Shown in pieces: positions 1 through 6,510 of a stretch of 14,291 nucleotides of DNA; position 1 is the first letter of the stretch, and every line of letters begins with the position of its first letter. The DNA lies in the NCBI GenBank assembly GCA_032249615.1, contig JAVVHH010000097.1:1-14291 (forward strand). The letters run 5' to 3'. Source of the DNA: JAVVHH01 sp032249615 (GTDB taxonomy: Bacteria > Pseudomonadota > Alphaproteobacteria > Acetobacterales > Acetobacteraceae). The notes below the pieces were generated by a model. That model did not search any database, was not told the DNA's origin, and worked only from the letters and a program-made list of their open reading frames with translations. A program made the translations under genes and the position numbers.

Positions 1-615
1 CACATAGATACAGTACAGCTTGAGGTTCTCGTCGTCGCCGGAATTGACCTTCTTCTGGTTGATCATCGCATCGATGACCACCGCGGACTTGCCCGTCTGA
101 CGGTCGCCAATCACCAGCTCGCGCTGGCCGCGGCCCACCGGGATCAACGCGTCGATCGCCTTCAGCCCGGTCTGCATCGGCTCATGCACCGATTGCCGCG
201 CAATGATCCCCGGCGCCTTCACCTCGACCCGGCGCTGCGTCACGTCGGTGAGCGGCCCCTTCCCGTCGATCGGGTTGCCCAGCGCGTCCACCACGCGGCC
301 CAGCAGCCCCTTGCCCACCGGCACGTCCACGATCTCGTTGGTCCGCGTGACCGTGTCGCCCTCGCGGATCTGGTTGTCGTCGCCGAACACCACGATGCCG
401 ACGTTGTCGGTCTCGAGGTTCAGCGCCATGCCCTTCACGCCGGCGCTCGGGAACTCGACCAGCTCGCCCGCCATCACGTTCTGCAACCCGAACACGCGCG
501 CGATGCCGTCGCCGACCGACAGCACCTGCCCGGTCTCGGCGACGTTCTGCTCCGTGTCGAACGAAGCGATCTGCTTCTTGAGGATGTCCGAAATTTCGGC
601 GGGACGGATTTCCAT
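1..615 (-). CDS. atpA: ATP synthase F1 subunit alpha (partial, C-terminal part outside window)
   Basis: This is the N-terminal 205 codons of the F1 alpha subunit, the nucleotide-binding but non-catalytic partner of beta in the ATP synthase head on the cytoplasmic face of the membrane. The product begins MEIRPAEISDILKKQI, as alpha subunits do. It carries the N-terminal beta-barrel (about residues 25-95) and the Walker A loop GDRQTGKS at residues 170-177, almost the same position as in E. coli. The frame is open to the window edge, so the stop and roughly 300 residues lie to the left. The ATG shares its A with the atpH stop (TAATG), which fixes the start and suggests translational coupling. Identification is secure; nothing in the visible part is unusual. 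Confidence 0.97.
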   Translation of the reverse strand, partial: MEIRPAEISDILKKQIASFDTEQNVAETGQVLSVGDGIARVFGLQNVMAGELVEFPSAGVKGMALNLETDNVGIVVFGDDNQIREGDTVTRTNEIVDVPVGKGLLGRVVDALGNPIDGKGPLTDVTQRRVEVKAPGIIARQSVHEPMQTGLKAIDALIPVGRGQRELVIGDRQTGKSAVVIDAMINQKKVNSGDDENLKLYCIYV

Positions 616-1175
616 TAGGCGGCACCCTTCATGGCGTACTGCAGGCGTTGCAGACGGGACTTCAAACTCGTGTCGTAAAGCCGTGCGCCGATGCGCACGA
701 CCAGCCCGCCGAGCAAGCTCGCATCGACGGTATCGCGGATGTTGACGGAGCCGTATCCGGCTTCGATCAGGCGCGCCCGGAGCTGTTCGCGCTGCACGTC
801 GGACAGCGGATGCGCGGTCGTCACATGCGCCACCACCACGCCCCGCTTGGCCGCGACCAGGGCCGCGAACGCGGTGACGATGGCGCGCAGCGAACCGAGC
901 CGCCGGTTGTTGGCCACCACGCCCACGAAATCGCGCACCAGCTTGCCGAAGCCCTGCTGCTCCAGCACCGCGTCGGCGGCGGCGCGCGCCTGCACGACGT
1001 CGATCAGCGGGCTCGACAGCAGTCGCCGCATGTCGGCGCTCTCGTCGATCAGCTTGCCCAGGCTCTCCATCTCGGAGACGGTCTGGTCGAGCGCGCCGGT
1101 CTCGTCGGCCTGCGCATAAAGGGCGGTCGCATAACGGTCGGCAACGCCGCCGGAGGTCGTCGTGCCAGAAGCCAC
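615..1175 (-). CDS. atpH: ATP synthase F1 subunit delta
   Basis: The delta subunit forms part of the peripheral stalk and ties the top of F1 to the b subunits of F0. The 186-residue length is normal for the family. The N-terminal helical domain begins around VADRYATALYAQA. The C-terminal signature is seen near residues 154-178, with LLGGLVVRIGARLYDTSLK followed by a basic helix. The start is GTG, with an AGGACG-like ribosome binding site about 6 bases upstream; no better in-frame ATG is nearby. It is the first gene of the leftward F1 operon and overlaps atpA by one base. F0 genes (atpB, E, F) are not adjacent, which matches alphaproteobacteria, where the F1 and F0 operons are separate. Confidence 0.95.
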   Translation of the reverse strand: MASGTTTSGGVADRYATALYAQADETGALDQTVSEMESLGKLIDESADMRRLLSSPLIDVVQARAAADAVLEQQGFGKLVRDFVGVVANNRRLGSLRAIVTAFAALVAAKRGVVVAHVTTAHPLSDVQREQLRARLIEAGYGSVNIRDTVDASLLGGLVVRIGARLYDTSLKSRLQRLQYAMKGAA

Positions 1176-1384
1176 GCTGAACGTCCTGCTAAATGGGTCG
1201 GGCCGACAAAACTGCCGGCGGAGGCGCCTCTACCATGGGGTGCCGAAGGGGGCAACAGACGAACGAAGCTGCCCGCGCCCCCAAACTAGCTCTGCTCCGT
1301 GCTTGCATCACCCCTGCGCACCGTGCAACACAAGAATCTAATTAAAGGGCGGCGATGACCGTCGGCGACAGGGGGAATGAGACG
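1176..1384 (+). promoter_or_regulatory. Divergent intergenic region between atpH and the ABC importer operon
   Basis: This 209-base gap must hold the promoters of two divergent operons. On the plus strand, TCTAAT at 1337-1342 matches five of six bases of a sigma-70 -10 box, but no good -35 box sits 16-18 bases upstream. If used, transcription would begin near 1349, leaving almost no leader for an ATG at 1355 but a leader of about 35 bases for the ATG at 1385. I see no convincing hexamer pair for atpH on the minus strand and no strong terminator. The call is weak and rests mainly on position. Confidence 0.3.
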
Positions 1385-2725
1385 ATGAGCAATGGGGTTA
1401 CGCGGCGCAACGCGTTGAAGCTGGGCGCCGCAACGGCGGCCCTGCCGCTGGTTCATATCCGGACGGCCGCGGCCGCCGGCAAGTTGACCGCCGGGCTCTG
1501 GGACCATTGGGTCCCCGGCGCCAACAACACCATGACCCAGCTCGTCAAGGAATGGGGCGACGCCAACAAGGTCGACGTCTCCATCGACTACATCACCTCG
1601 GTCGGCAACAAGAACCTGCTCACCATCGCCGCCGAATCGCAGGCCAAATCCGGCCACGACATCCAAGCGTTCCCGACCTGGGAAGTCCTCAATCACGCCG
1701 ACGAGCTCGAGCCGATGGACGACGCGATGAAGCGCCTGTCGGCCAAATACGGCCCGATCAACCCGATCGTCGACTACCTTGCCAAGCAGAAGGGCTCCTA
1801 CAAGGCGGTGCCCGCCATCTCCGGCAGCCAGCTCAAGCCCGCCTGCTCGCGCATCGACGTGTTCAAGGCGCAGATGGACATGGACCTGCCCACCCTGTTC
1901 CCGCCGACCGGCCCGATGGGGCCCGGCTACGACCAGTGGAACTGGGACAAATTCCTCACCGCCGCCGAGAAGTGCAACAAGGCCGGCATGCCGTTCGGCC
2001 TGCCCATGGGCCAGTTCACCGACGCCGTCGACTGGGTCGGCGGCTGCTTCGCCAGCTTCGGCGCCGAACTCGTCAACGCCAAGGGCGACATCACCGTCAA
2101 GTCGGACAACGTCCGCAAGGTGATGGAATACTTCAAAAAGCTCTCGCCCCACCTTCCCGGCGACGTCTGGAGCTGGGACGACGCCTCCAACAACCGCGCC
2201 CTCATCTCAGGCAAGTCCGCGCTGATCTTCAACCCGCCGTCGGCCTGGGCGGTTGCCGTCAGGGACAACCCGGAGGTCGGCAAGGAGCTCTGGACCCACC
2301 CGGCCCCGGCCGGCGACAAGGGCCGCTTCGTCCCCTACCTGCCGTATTTCTGGGGCGTCTGGAAATTCGCCTCCAACAAGCAAGCCGCCAAGGACCTCAT
2401 CGAGTGGCTCAGCGAGCGGCCCCAGGCCGAGCGCCTCGTCGCCGCCACCCACGGCTACGACACGCCGCCTTTCGACAGCATGCACGACTTCAAGGTCTGG
2501 CAGGAGGAAGGCCCGCCCAAGGGCACCGTCGCCAACTACCAGATCAAGCCCGATCAGCACGTCCAGCCCTGGATCGCCGCCTACCCGGCGCCGCCCGACG
2601 TCGCCGTGCAGATCTACAACCAGGCGACCATGACCAAGATGATCGCCCGCATGTCGCAAGGCGGCGACTCGATCGAGAAAGCCATCGACTGGGCCCAGGG
2701 CGAGCTCGAAGGCTTCACGCGCTAG
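1385..2725 (+). CDS. ABC transporter substrate-binding protein, carbohydrate type, Tat-exported
   Basis: This is the periplasmic binding component of a family 1 (MalE-like) ABC importer; the ligand, probably a sugar or glycoside, cannot be read from the sequence. With the ATG at 1385 the protein has 446 residues, a normal size. It starts with a twin-arginine signal, TRRNALKLG (RR at 7-8), a short hydrophobic stretch and an Ala-rich cleavage zone near residues 25-30, so it is probably exported folded. The mature part has the aromatic-rich, lysine-rich composition usual for these proteins. An in-frame ATG at 1355 (after AAAGGG) would add ten residues. I prefer 1385 because AGGGGG lies 9 bases before it and the signal peptide then has a normal n-region. 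Two permease genes follow, which supports the importer assignment. Confidence 0.9.
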   Translation: MSNGVTRRNALKLGAATAALPLVHIRTAAAAGKLTAGLWDHWVPGANNTMTQLVKEWGDANKVDVSIDYITSVGNKNLLTIAAESQAKSGHDIQAFPTWEVLNHADELEPMDDAMKRLSAKYGPINPIVDYLAKQKGSYKAVPAISGSQLKPACSRIDVFKAQMDMDLPTLFPPTGPMGPGYDQWNWDKFLTAAEKCNKAGMPFGLPMGQFTDAVDWVGGCFASFGAELVNAKGDITVKSDNVRKVMEYFKKLSPHLPGDVWSWDDASNNRALISGKSALIFNPPSAWAVAVRDNPEVGKELWTHPAPAGDKGRFVPYLPYFWGVWKFASNKQAAKDLIEWLSERPQAERLVAATHGYDTPPFDSMHDFKVWQEEGPPKGTVANYQIKPDQHVQPWIAAYPAPPDVAVQIYNQATMTKMIARMSQGGDSIEKAIDWAQGELEGFTR

Positions 2726-2735
2726 TTTGTTCTAA

Positions 2736-2771
2736 CCCCTCTCCCGCCGGGAGAGGGGATGGGTGAGGGTC
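2736..2771 (+). repeat. REP-like intergenic palindrome after the binding-protein gene
   Basis: Eleven bases after the binding-protein stop lies a perfect inverted repeat. The left arm CCCCTCTCCC (2736-2745) pairs with GGGAGAGGGG (2749-2758) across a 3-base GCC loop. It is followed by ATGGGTGAGGGT. Palindromes with GGGAGAGGG plus a GGGTGAGGG tail recur between genes in many proteobacterial genomes, so this is probably a dispersed repeat copy. There is no T-run, so it is not a classic terminator. Its position between a binding protein and its permease resembles the malE-malF REP arrangement, where hairpins stabilise the upstream mRNA and raise binding-protein yield. That role is inferred here. 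Confidence 0.65.
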
Positions 2772-2778
2772 CGACACA

Positions 2779-3714
2779 ATGGCCGACGGCACGATTCTGG
2801 CGGGCGCCCCGCCTTCGGACATCGCCCCGGTGGGTAGCCTGCGCAAGCTCGCCCGCCGCCGATCCACCATCGCCTTCCTGATGTGCCTGCCGTTGCTGGT
2901 CGTGGTGTGCACGCTGGTCATCTACCCGGCCGGCTACTCTATCTACCTGTCGATGCTGAACAAGAAGATGGTCCGCTTCGTCGGCCTCAGCAATTACACT
3001 TTCCTGCTCAGCCGCCCGACCTTCCAGATGGTCATCTTCCAGAGCGTCTTCTTCGCGGTCACCGCCGTCATCGTCAAAGCGCTCATCGGCTTCATCCTCG
3101 CCCATCTGATGCAGAACGTGCCCAGCAACCGCCAGCGGATCTGGCGCGGCCTGCTGCTGGTCCCCTGGGTCATCCCGCTCGCCATGTCCACGCTCGGCTG
3201 GTGGTGGCTGTTCGACCCCTCCTACTCGGCTTTCAACTGGATCATCCAGGGCCTCGGCGGCCCGCAGATCCCGTGGCTCGGCGCCACCTGGTGGGCCCGA
3301 TTCTCCGTCATCCTGGTCAACATCTGGTACGGCGCGCCCTTCTTCCTCATCATGTACATGGCCGCGCTGAAATCCGTGCCGGAGCAGCTGTACGAGGCGG
3401 CCAGCATCGATGGCGCCGGGTTCTGGCAGTAGCTGTGGCACGTCACGCTACCGATGATGCGCAACATCATCTCCATCACCGTGCTGTTCAGCCTCATCAT
3501 CACCTTCGCCAACTTCGACATCGTCCGCATCCTGACCAATGGCGGTCCGCAGGATCAAACGCACCTGTTCGCCACCTACGCCTTCCAGGTCGGCATCCAG
3601 TCCGGCGACATCCCGCTCGGCGCCGCGGTCAGCCTGTTCATGTTCCCCATCCTGGCGGTCTTCGCCTATTTCGTTCTGCGCGGCGTGAACAAGCGCTCCA
3701 AGGAGGCCATGTGA
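2779..3714 (+). pseudogene. ABC transporter inner-membrane permease (MalF type) interrupted by an in-frame amber codon
   Basis: This would be the first membrane-spanning subunit of the importer, 311 codons in one continuous frame except for a TAG at 3430-3432 (codon 218). The first part has four hydrophobic segments, roughly residues 33-55, 75-105, 120-148 and 172-200. The part after the stop has two more. The amber falls inside the cytoplasmic EAA loop that docks on the ATPase: EAASIDGAGFWQ, stop, LWHVTLP. Both sides stay in the same frame and remain family-like, so this is a substitution, not an indel. ATG codons at 3454 and 3457 could restart the last two segments, but no ribosome binding site precedes them. 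The start follows GAGGG at 2765-2769. It could be a real recent null mutation, a sequencing error, or a suppressed stop. Confidence 0.85.
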
Positions 3715-4607
3715 GCGCCACCACCCTTCCCGCCGTCCCCACCGCCATCCGAACCCGCCGGAGCCCGGCAGAGCAAAAGCGACGCTATGCCCTCTGGGGC
3801 AGCTACGCCGCGCTCAGCCTGTTCGTCATCTTCTTCCTGACGCCGCCCTTCTACATGCTCGTCACCAGCTTCAAGACTTCCGCGGAGATCGGCGCCCAGG
3901 CCGGCAACCCGTGGTTCGTCATCCATCCGACGCTGCAGAATTATGTCGACCTGCTGACCAACGACAACTTCCTCGGTTTCTTCTGGAATTCGATCAAGGT
4001 GACGCTGTCCTTGGTCGTCCTTTCCATGATCATCTCGGTGTTCGCGGCGTTCAGCCTGGCCCGCATGAAGTTCTTCGGCAGCGGCGTGCTCGCGACCGGC
4101 ATCTTCCTGACGTACCTGGTCCCGGAAAGCCTGCTGTTCCTGCCGCTGTTCCAGCTCGTCGGCGCCGTCGGCCTCATCAACAATGCCTGGGCAATGGTGC
4201 CGCTCTATCTGACCCTCTCGGTGCCGTTCTGCACCTGGATCATGATCGGCTACTTCGCCTCGATCCCCAAAGAGCTCGACGAAGCCGCCCTCATCGACGG
4301 CGCCACCTACATGCAGATGCTGTTCCGCATCTTCATCCCGGTCGCCATGCCCGGCATCATCGCCGCCACCATCTTCTCCTTCACGGTCGGCTGGGGCACC
4401 TTCCTCTACCCGATGGCCTACCTGTACAGTTCGGACCAAATGGTCCTCACCGTCGGTATTGTCAGCGATCTCATCCGCGCCGACGTGTTCCAATGGGGTA
4501 AAATCATGGCCGGCTCCCTCCTTGCCGCCGCGCCGCCAGTACTGATCTACGCCTTTCTCATGGATTACTACATAGCAGGCCTCACCGCCGGCGCAACGAA
4601 GGGCTAA
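3711..4607 (+). CDS. ABC transporter inner-membrane permease (MalG type)
   Basis: This is the second permease of the importer, 298 residues and intact. About six hydrophobic segments are visible, starting near YAALSLFVIFFLTPPFYML. The EAA loop is complete at about residues 190-212 (DEAALIDGATYMQMLFRIF, then IPVAMPG), the contact site for the transport ATPase. The start is GTG, overlapping the TGA of the preceding permease as GTGA. AAGGAGG ends four bases before it, so translation is probably coupled to the upstream gene. Because that gene carries an amber codon, ribosomes may not arrive by coupling and the strong local ribosome binding site may matter more. No ATPase gene follows; the next gene is an unrelated secreted protein. 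Confidence 0.92.
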   Translation: MSATTLPAVPTAIRTRRSPAEQKRRYALWGSYAALSLFVIFFLTPPFYMLVTSFKTSAEIGAQAGNPWFVIHPTLQNYVDLLTNDNFLGFFWNSIKVTLSLVVLSMIISVFAAFSLARMKFFGSGVLATGIFLTYLVPESLLFLPLFQLVGAVGLINNAWAMVPLYLTLSVPFCTWIMIGYFASIPKELDEAALIDGATYMQMLFRIFIPVAMPGIIAATIFSFTVGWGTFLYPMAYLYSSDQMVLTVGIVSDLIRADVFQWGKIMAGSLLAAAPPVLIYAFLMDYYIAGLTAGATKG

Positions 4608-4767
4608 CCCGCCGACTGTGCATCACTTAAATGACCTCCGATTCCGTAACGAGTCCATTCGTATGAGACTGTACTAATCTTTAACATTTGACTGACTCGG
4701 CTGCTTATGGCCAACCCCTGCTCCGCCAGCGTCCATCCGGACCTAAAACAGGCGCAGAGGAAGTACG
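4608..4767 (+). promoter_or_regulatory. AT-rich intergenic region upstream of the beta-helix protein
   Basis: This 160-base gap is visibly richer in A+T than the genes around it, most clearly at 4625-4695, and probably carries the promoter of the next gene. A TTGACT hexamer at 4688-4693 resembles a -35 box, but nothing resembling a -10 box follows at normal spacing. AT-rich words such as GTACTAAT and TTTAACA are present without a clear pair. No hairpin followed by a T-run was found that would terminate the importer operon. The gene start itself is supported by GAGGAA ending five bases before the ATG. Confidence 0.3.
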
Positions 4768-6471
4768 ATGACCACACTCACAGTCGGCTCCGGCCAAGAG
4801 TTCAACACCCTCTCGGCCGCCGTCGCCGCCGCCGCCGCCGGCGACACGATCGACCTGCAGCCCGGCACCTACACCAACGACTTTCCCGGCCTCGTCAACG
4901 GCCTGACCATCGAGGGCGTCGGCGGAATCGCCAAACTCGTCGCCACCGCGCAGCCCGGCAACGGCAAAGCCATCCTCGACGTCGCCGGCGACACCACGCT
5001 CAAGAACCTCGACATCTCCGGCGTCACCGTCCCCGACGCGAACGGCGCGGCCATCCGCTACGAGAGCGGCAACCTCGTCATCCAGAACACCGCCATCCAC
5101 GGCAACCAGAACGGCATCCTCGGCGCCGCCAACCAATCTGGCACCATCAGCATCTCCGGGTCGGAGATCTACGGAAACGGCTCCGGCACCGGCTTCACCC
5201 ACAACCTCTACATCGGCGACATCGCAACCTTCACCCTGACCAACAGCTACGTCCACGACGCCAACACCGGCCACGAAATCAAATCCCGCGCCGAAACCAA
5301 CATCATCACCAACAATCGAATCGAGGATAACGGCAGCACCGCCTCATACGGCATCGACCTGCCCAACGGCGGCAACGCCACCATCTCCGGCAACACCATC
5401 CAGAAGAGCGCAAACAGCGGCAACCGCGTCACCATCGCCTATGGCGAAGAGGGCTCGCCCCACGCCGGCACCGCCGTCAGCGTCACCAACAACACCTTCG
5501 TCAGCGATCAGCCCGGCGCAGACATCCTGTGGGACGCGACCGGCACGCCCGTCACCGCCTCCGGCAACACGGACTACGGCTATAGCGTGGTCGACAAGGC
5601 CGGCACCGTCTCCGGCAATGGCTTCGCCGCGACGAACACCCGCCCGGCGCTCGACACCTCGTCACCCATCGATCAGTTCGGCGGCCGGAGCGCCCCGACG
5701 CCTCCACCGGCCCCAACTCCCGCCCCGACCCCCACGCCGGCCCCAGCCCCCGACCCGGCGCCCGCTCCGGTCGCAGCCCAGGACCCGACGCCCACACCGG
5801 CCCCGACCCAGGACCCGGCGCCCGCCCCGGTTGCAGCCCAGGACCCGACGCCCACACCGGCCCCCACCCCGGCCCCGGCCCCGGCGCCCACACCCGCGCC
5901 AGCCCCCGACCCCGTGCCCACACCGGTCTCCGCGATCCAGTCGCTCTCGCGCTCCGGCTCCCATGCCGTCACGCTCTCCGGCACGGCCACGCCCAACAGT
6001 AACGTCGCCCTCGTCGACACCGTGAACGGGCACGCCCACGCCGTCGGCACGGCCACCGCGGGCAGCGATGGCAGTTGGAGCATCACCACCGGCACCATCG
6101 GCACGTCGGCGGTGAACAGCTTCGCCACGACCGACACCGCTGGTAGCGCGACGTCGTCCGCCGCCGGGTCGCTGATCCTGGCCAGCAGCCATAACGACAC
6201 GCTGTCCGGGACGGCGGGCGGGCCAGACGTCTTCGCCTTCCTCCCCCACTTCGGACACGACGTGATCAATGGTTTCGAGACCACCGCGGCCGACGGCGCC
6301 ACGCACGACGTCATCGACCTGAGCGGCACCGCTTACCACTCCTTCAACCAACTCCAGCCGAAGATTGGCGGATCCGCCGCCGCCGTCATCCGTCTGGACA
6401 ACGCCGACACCATCACCCTCTCCGGCGTGAACCCACACTCGCTACAGGCCGGCGACTTCCGCTTTAGCTGA
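4768..6471 (+). CDS. Probable type I secreted beta-helix protein with Pro-rich linker and serralysin-type C-terminal domain
   Basis: This is a 567-residue modular protein of unknown activity. Residues 1-290 look like a right-handed parallel beta-helix of the pectate-lyase-like class: many N- and G-rich turns with short strands (TISGNTIQKS, ITNNRIEDNG), beginning with the GQEFNTLSAAVAAAAAGDTI motif typical of such folds. Residues 310-387 form a Pro/Ala/Thr linker with an internal repeat. Residues 389-470 resemble a bacterial Ig-like domain. Residues 471-567 resemble the C-terminal domain of M10 serralysins, with GPDVFAFLPHFGHDVINGF, HDVIDLSG and a final SGVNPHSLQAGDFRFS. There is no N-terminal signal peptide, which fits export by a type I system through the C-terminus. 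Only one degenerate RTX-like stretch is seen. No catalytic residues could be assigned, so it may be a lyase, an adhesin or a surface protein. No secretion genes are in the window. Confidence 0.82.
   Translation: MTTLTVGSGQEFNTLSAAVAAAAAGDTIDLQPGTYTNDFPGLVNGLTIEGVGGIAKLVATAQPGNGKAILDVAGDTTLKNLDISGVTVPDANGAAIRYESGNLVIQNTAIHGNQNGILGAANQSGTISISGSEIYGNGSGTGFTHNLYIGDIATFTLTNSYVHDANTGHEIKSRAETNIITNNRIEDNGSTASYGIDLPNGGNATISGNTIQKSANSGNRVTIAYGEEGSPHAGTAVSVTNNTFVSDQPGADILWDATGTPVTASGNTDYGYSVVDKAGTVSGNGFAATNTRPALDTSSPIDQFGGRSAPTPPPAPTPAPTPTPAPAPDPAPAPVAAQDPTPTPAPTQDPAPAPVAAQDPTPTPAPTPAPAPAPTPAPAPDPVPTPVSAIQSLSRSGSHAVTLSGTATPNSNVALVDTVNGHAHAVGTATAGSDGSWSITTGTIGTSAVNSFATTDTAGSATSSAAGSLILASSHNDTLSGTAGGPDVFAFLPHFGHDVINGFETTAADGATHDVIDLSGTAYHSFNQLQPKIGGSAAAVIRLDNADTITLSGVNPHSLQAGDFRFS
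5761..5880 (+). repeat. 60-bp tandem repeat encoding the Pro-rich linker
   Basis: Two consecutive 60-base units, 5761-5820 and 5821-5880, are nearly identical over their first 42 bases and then diverge. Each encodes APVAAQDPTPTPAP-type sequence within the linker of the secreted protein. The unit is a multiple of three, so gain or loss of copies would change linker length without a frameshift. Flanking Pro-Ala-Thr codons look like more degenerate, older copies of the same motif. Confidence 0.8.
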
Positions 6472-6482
6472 AGCAGCCGGGT

Positions 6483-6510
6483 GAGGGCGGCTCCGTCGGG
6501 GGCCGTCCTC
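6483..6510. terminator. Possible hairpin between convergent genes
   Basis: GAGGGCGGC (6483-6491) pairs with GCCGTCCTC (6502-6510) as a 9-bp stem with one G-U pair and a 10-base loop. It lies between the stop of the beta-helix gene and the end of the converging aminopeptidase gene, and overlaps the latter's stop codon. A shared terminator is plausible by position. No T-run follows on either strand, so factor-independent termination is not well supported. Confidence 0.3.

Noticed and set aside
1355..1384. ATG at 1355 as the start of the binding protein
   Set aside because: It would place ten residues before a typical Tat signal, and the better-spaced AGGGGG precedes the ATG at 1385. It remains possible because AAAGGG also precedes 1355.
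3430..3432. General amber reassignment as an explanation for the permease stop
   Set aside because: TAG serves as a normal stop for the binding-protein gene (2723-2725) and the patatin gene (12565-12567), where read-through would give unrelated sequence.
2883..3710. Open frame running through the first permease in another frame and joining the second permease
   Set aside because: Its product up to 3710 is Arg/His/Pro-rich shadow sequence; membrane-protein character begins only at GTG 3711, where a strong ribosome binding site lies.
5690..5930. Repeat array as a possible CRISPR
   Set aside because: The units are direct, contiguous, in frame with a Pro-rich protein and have no unique spacers.
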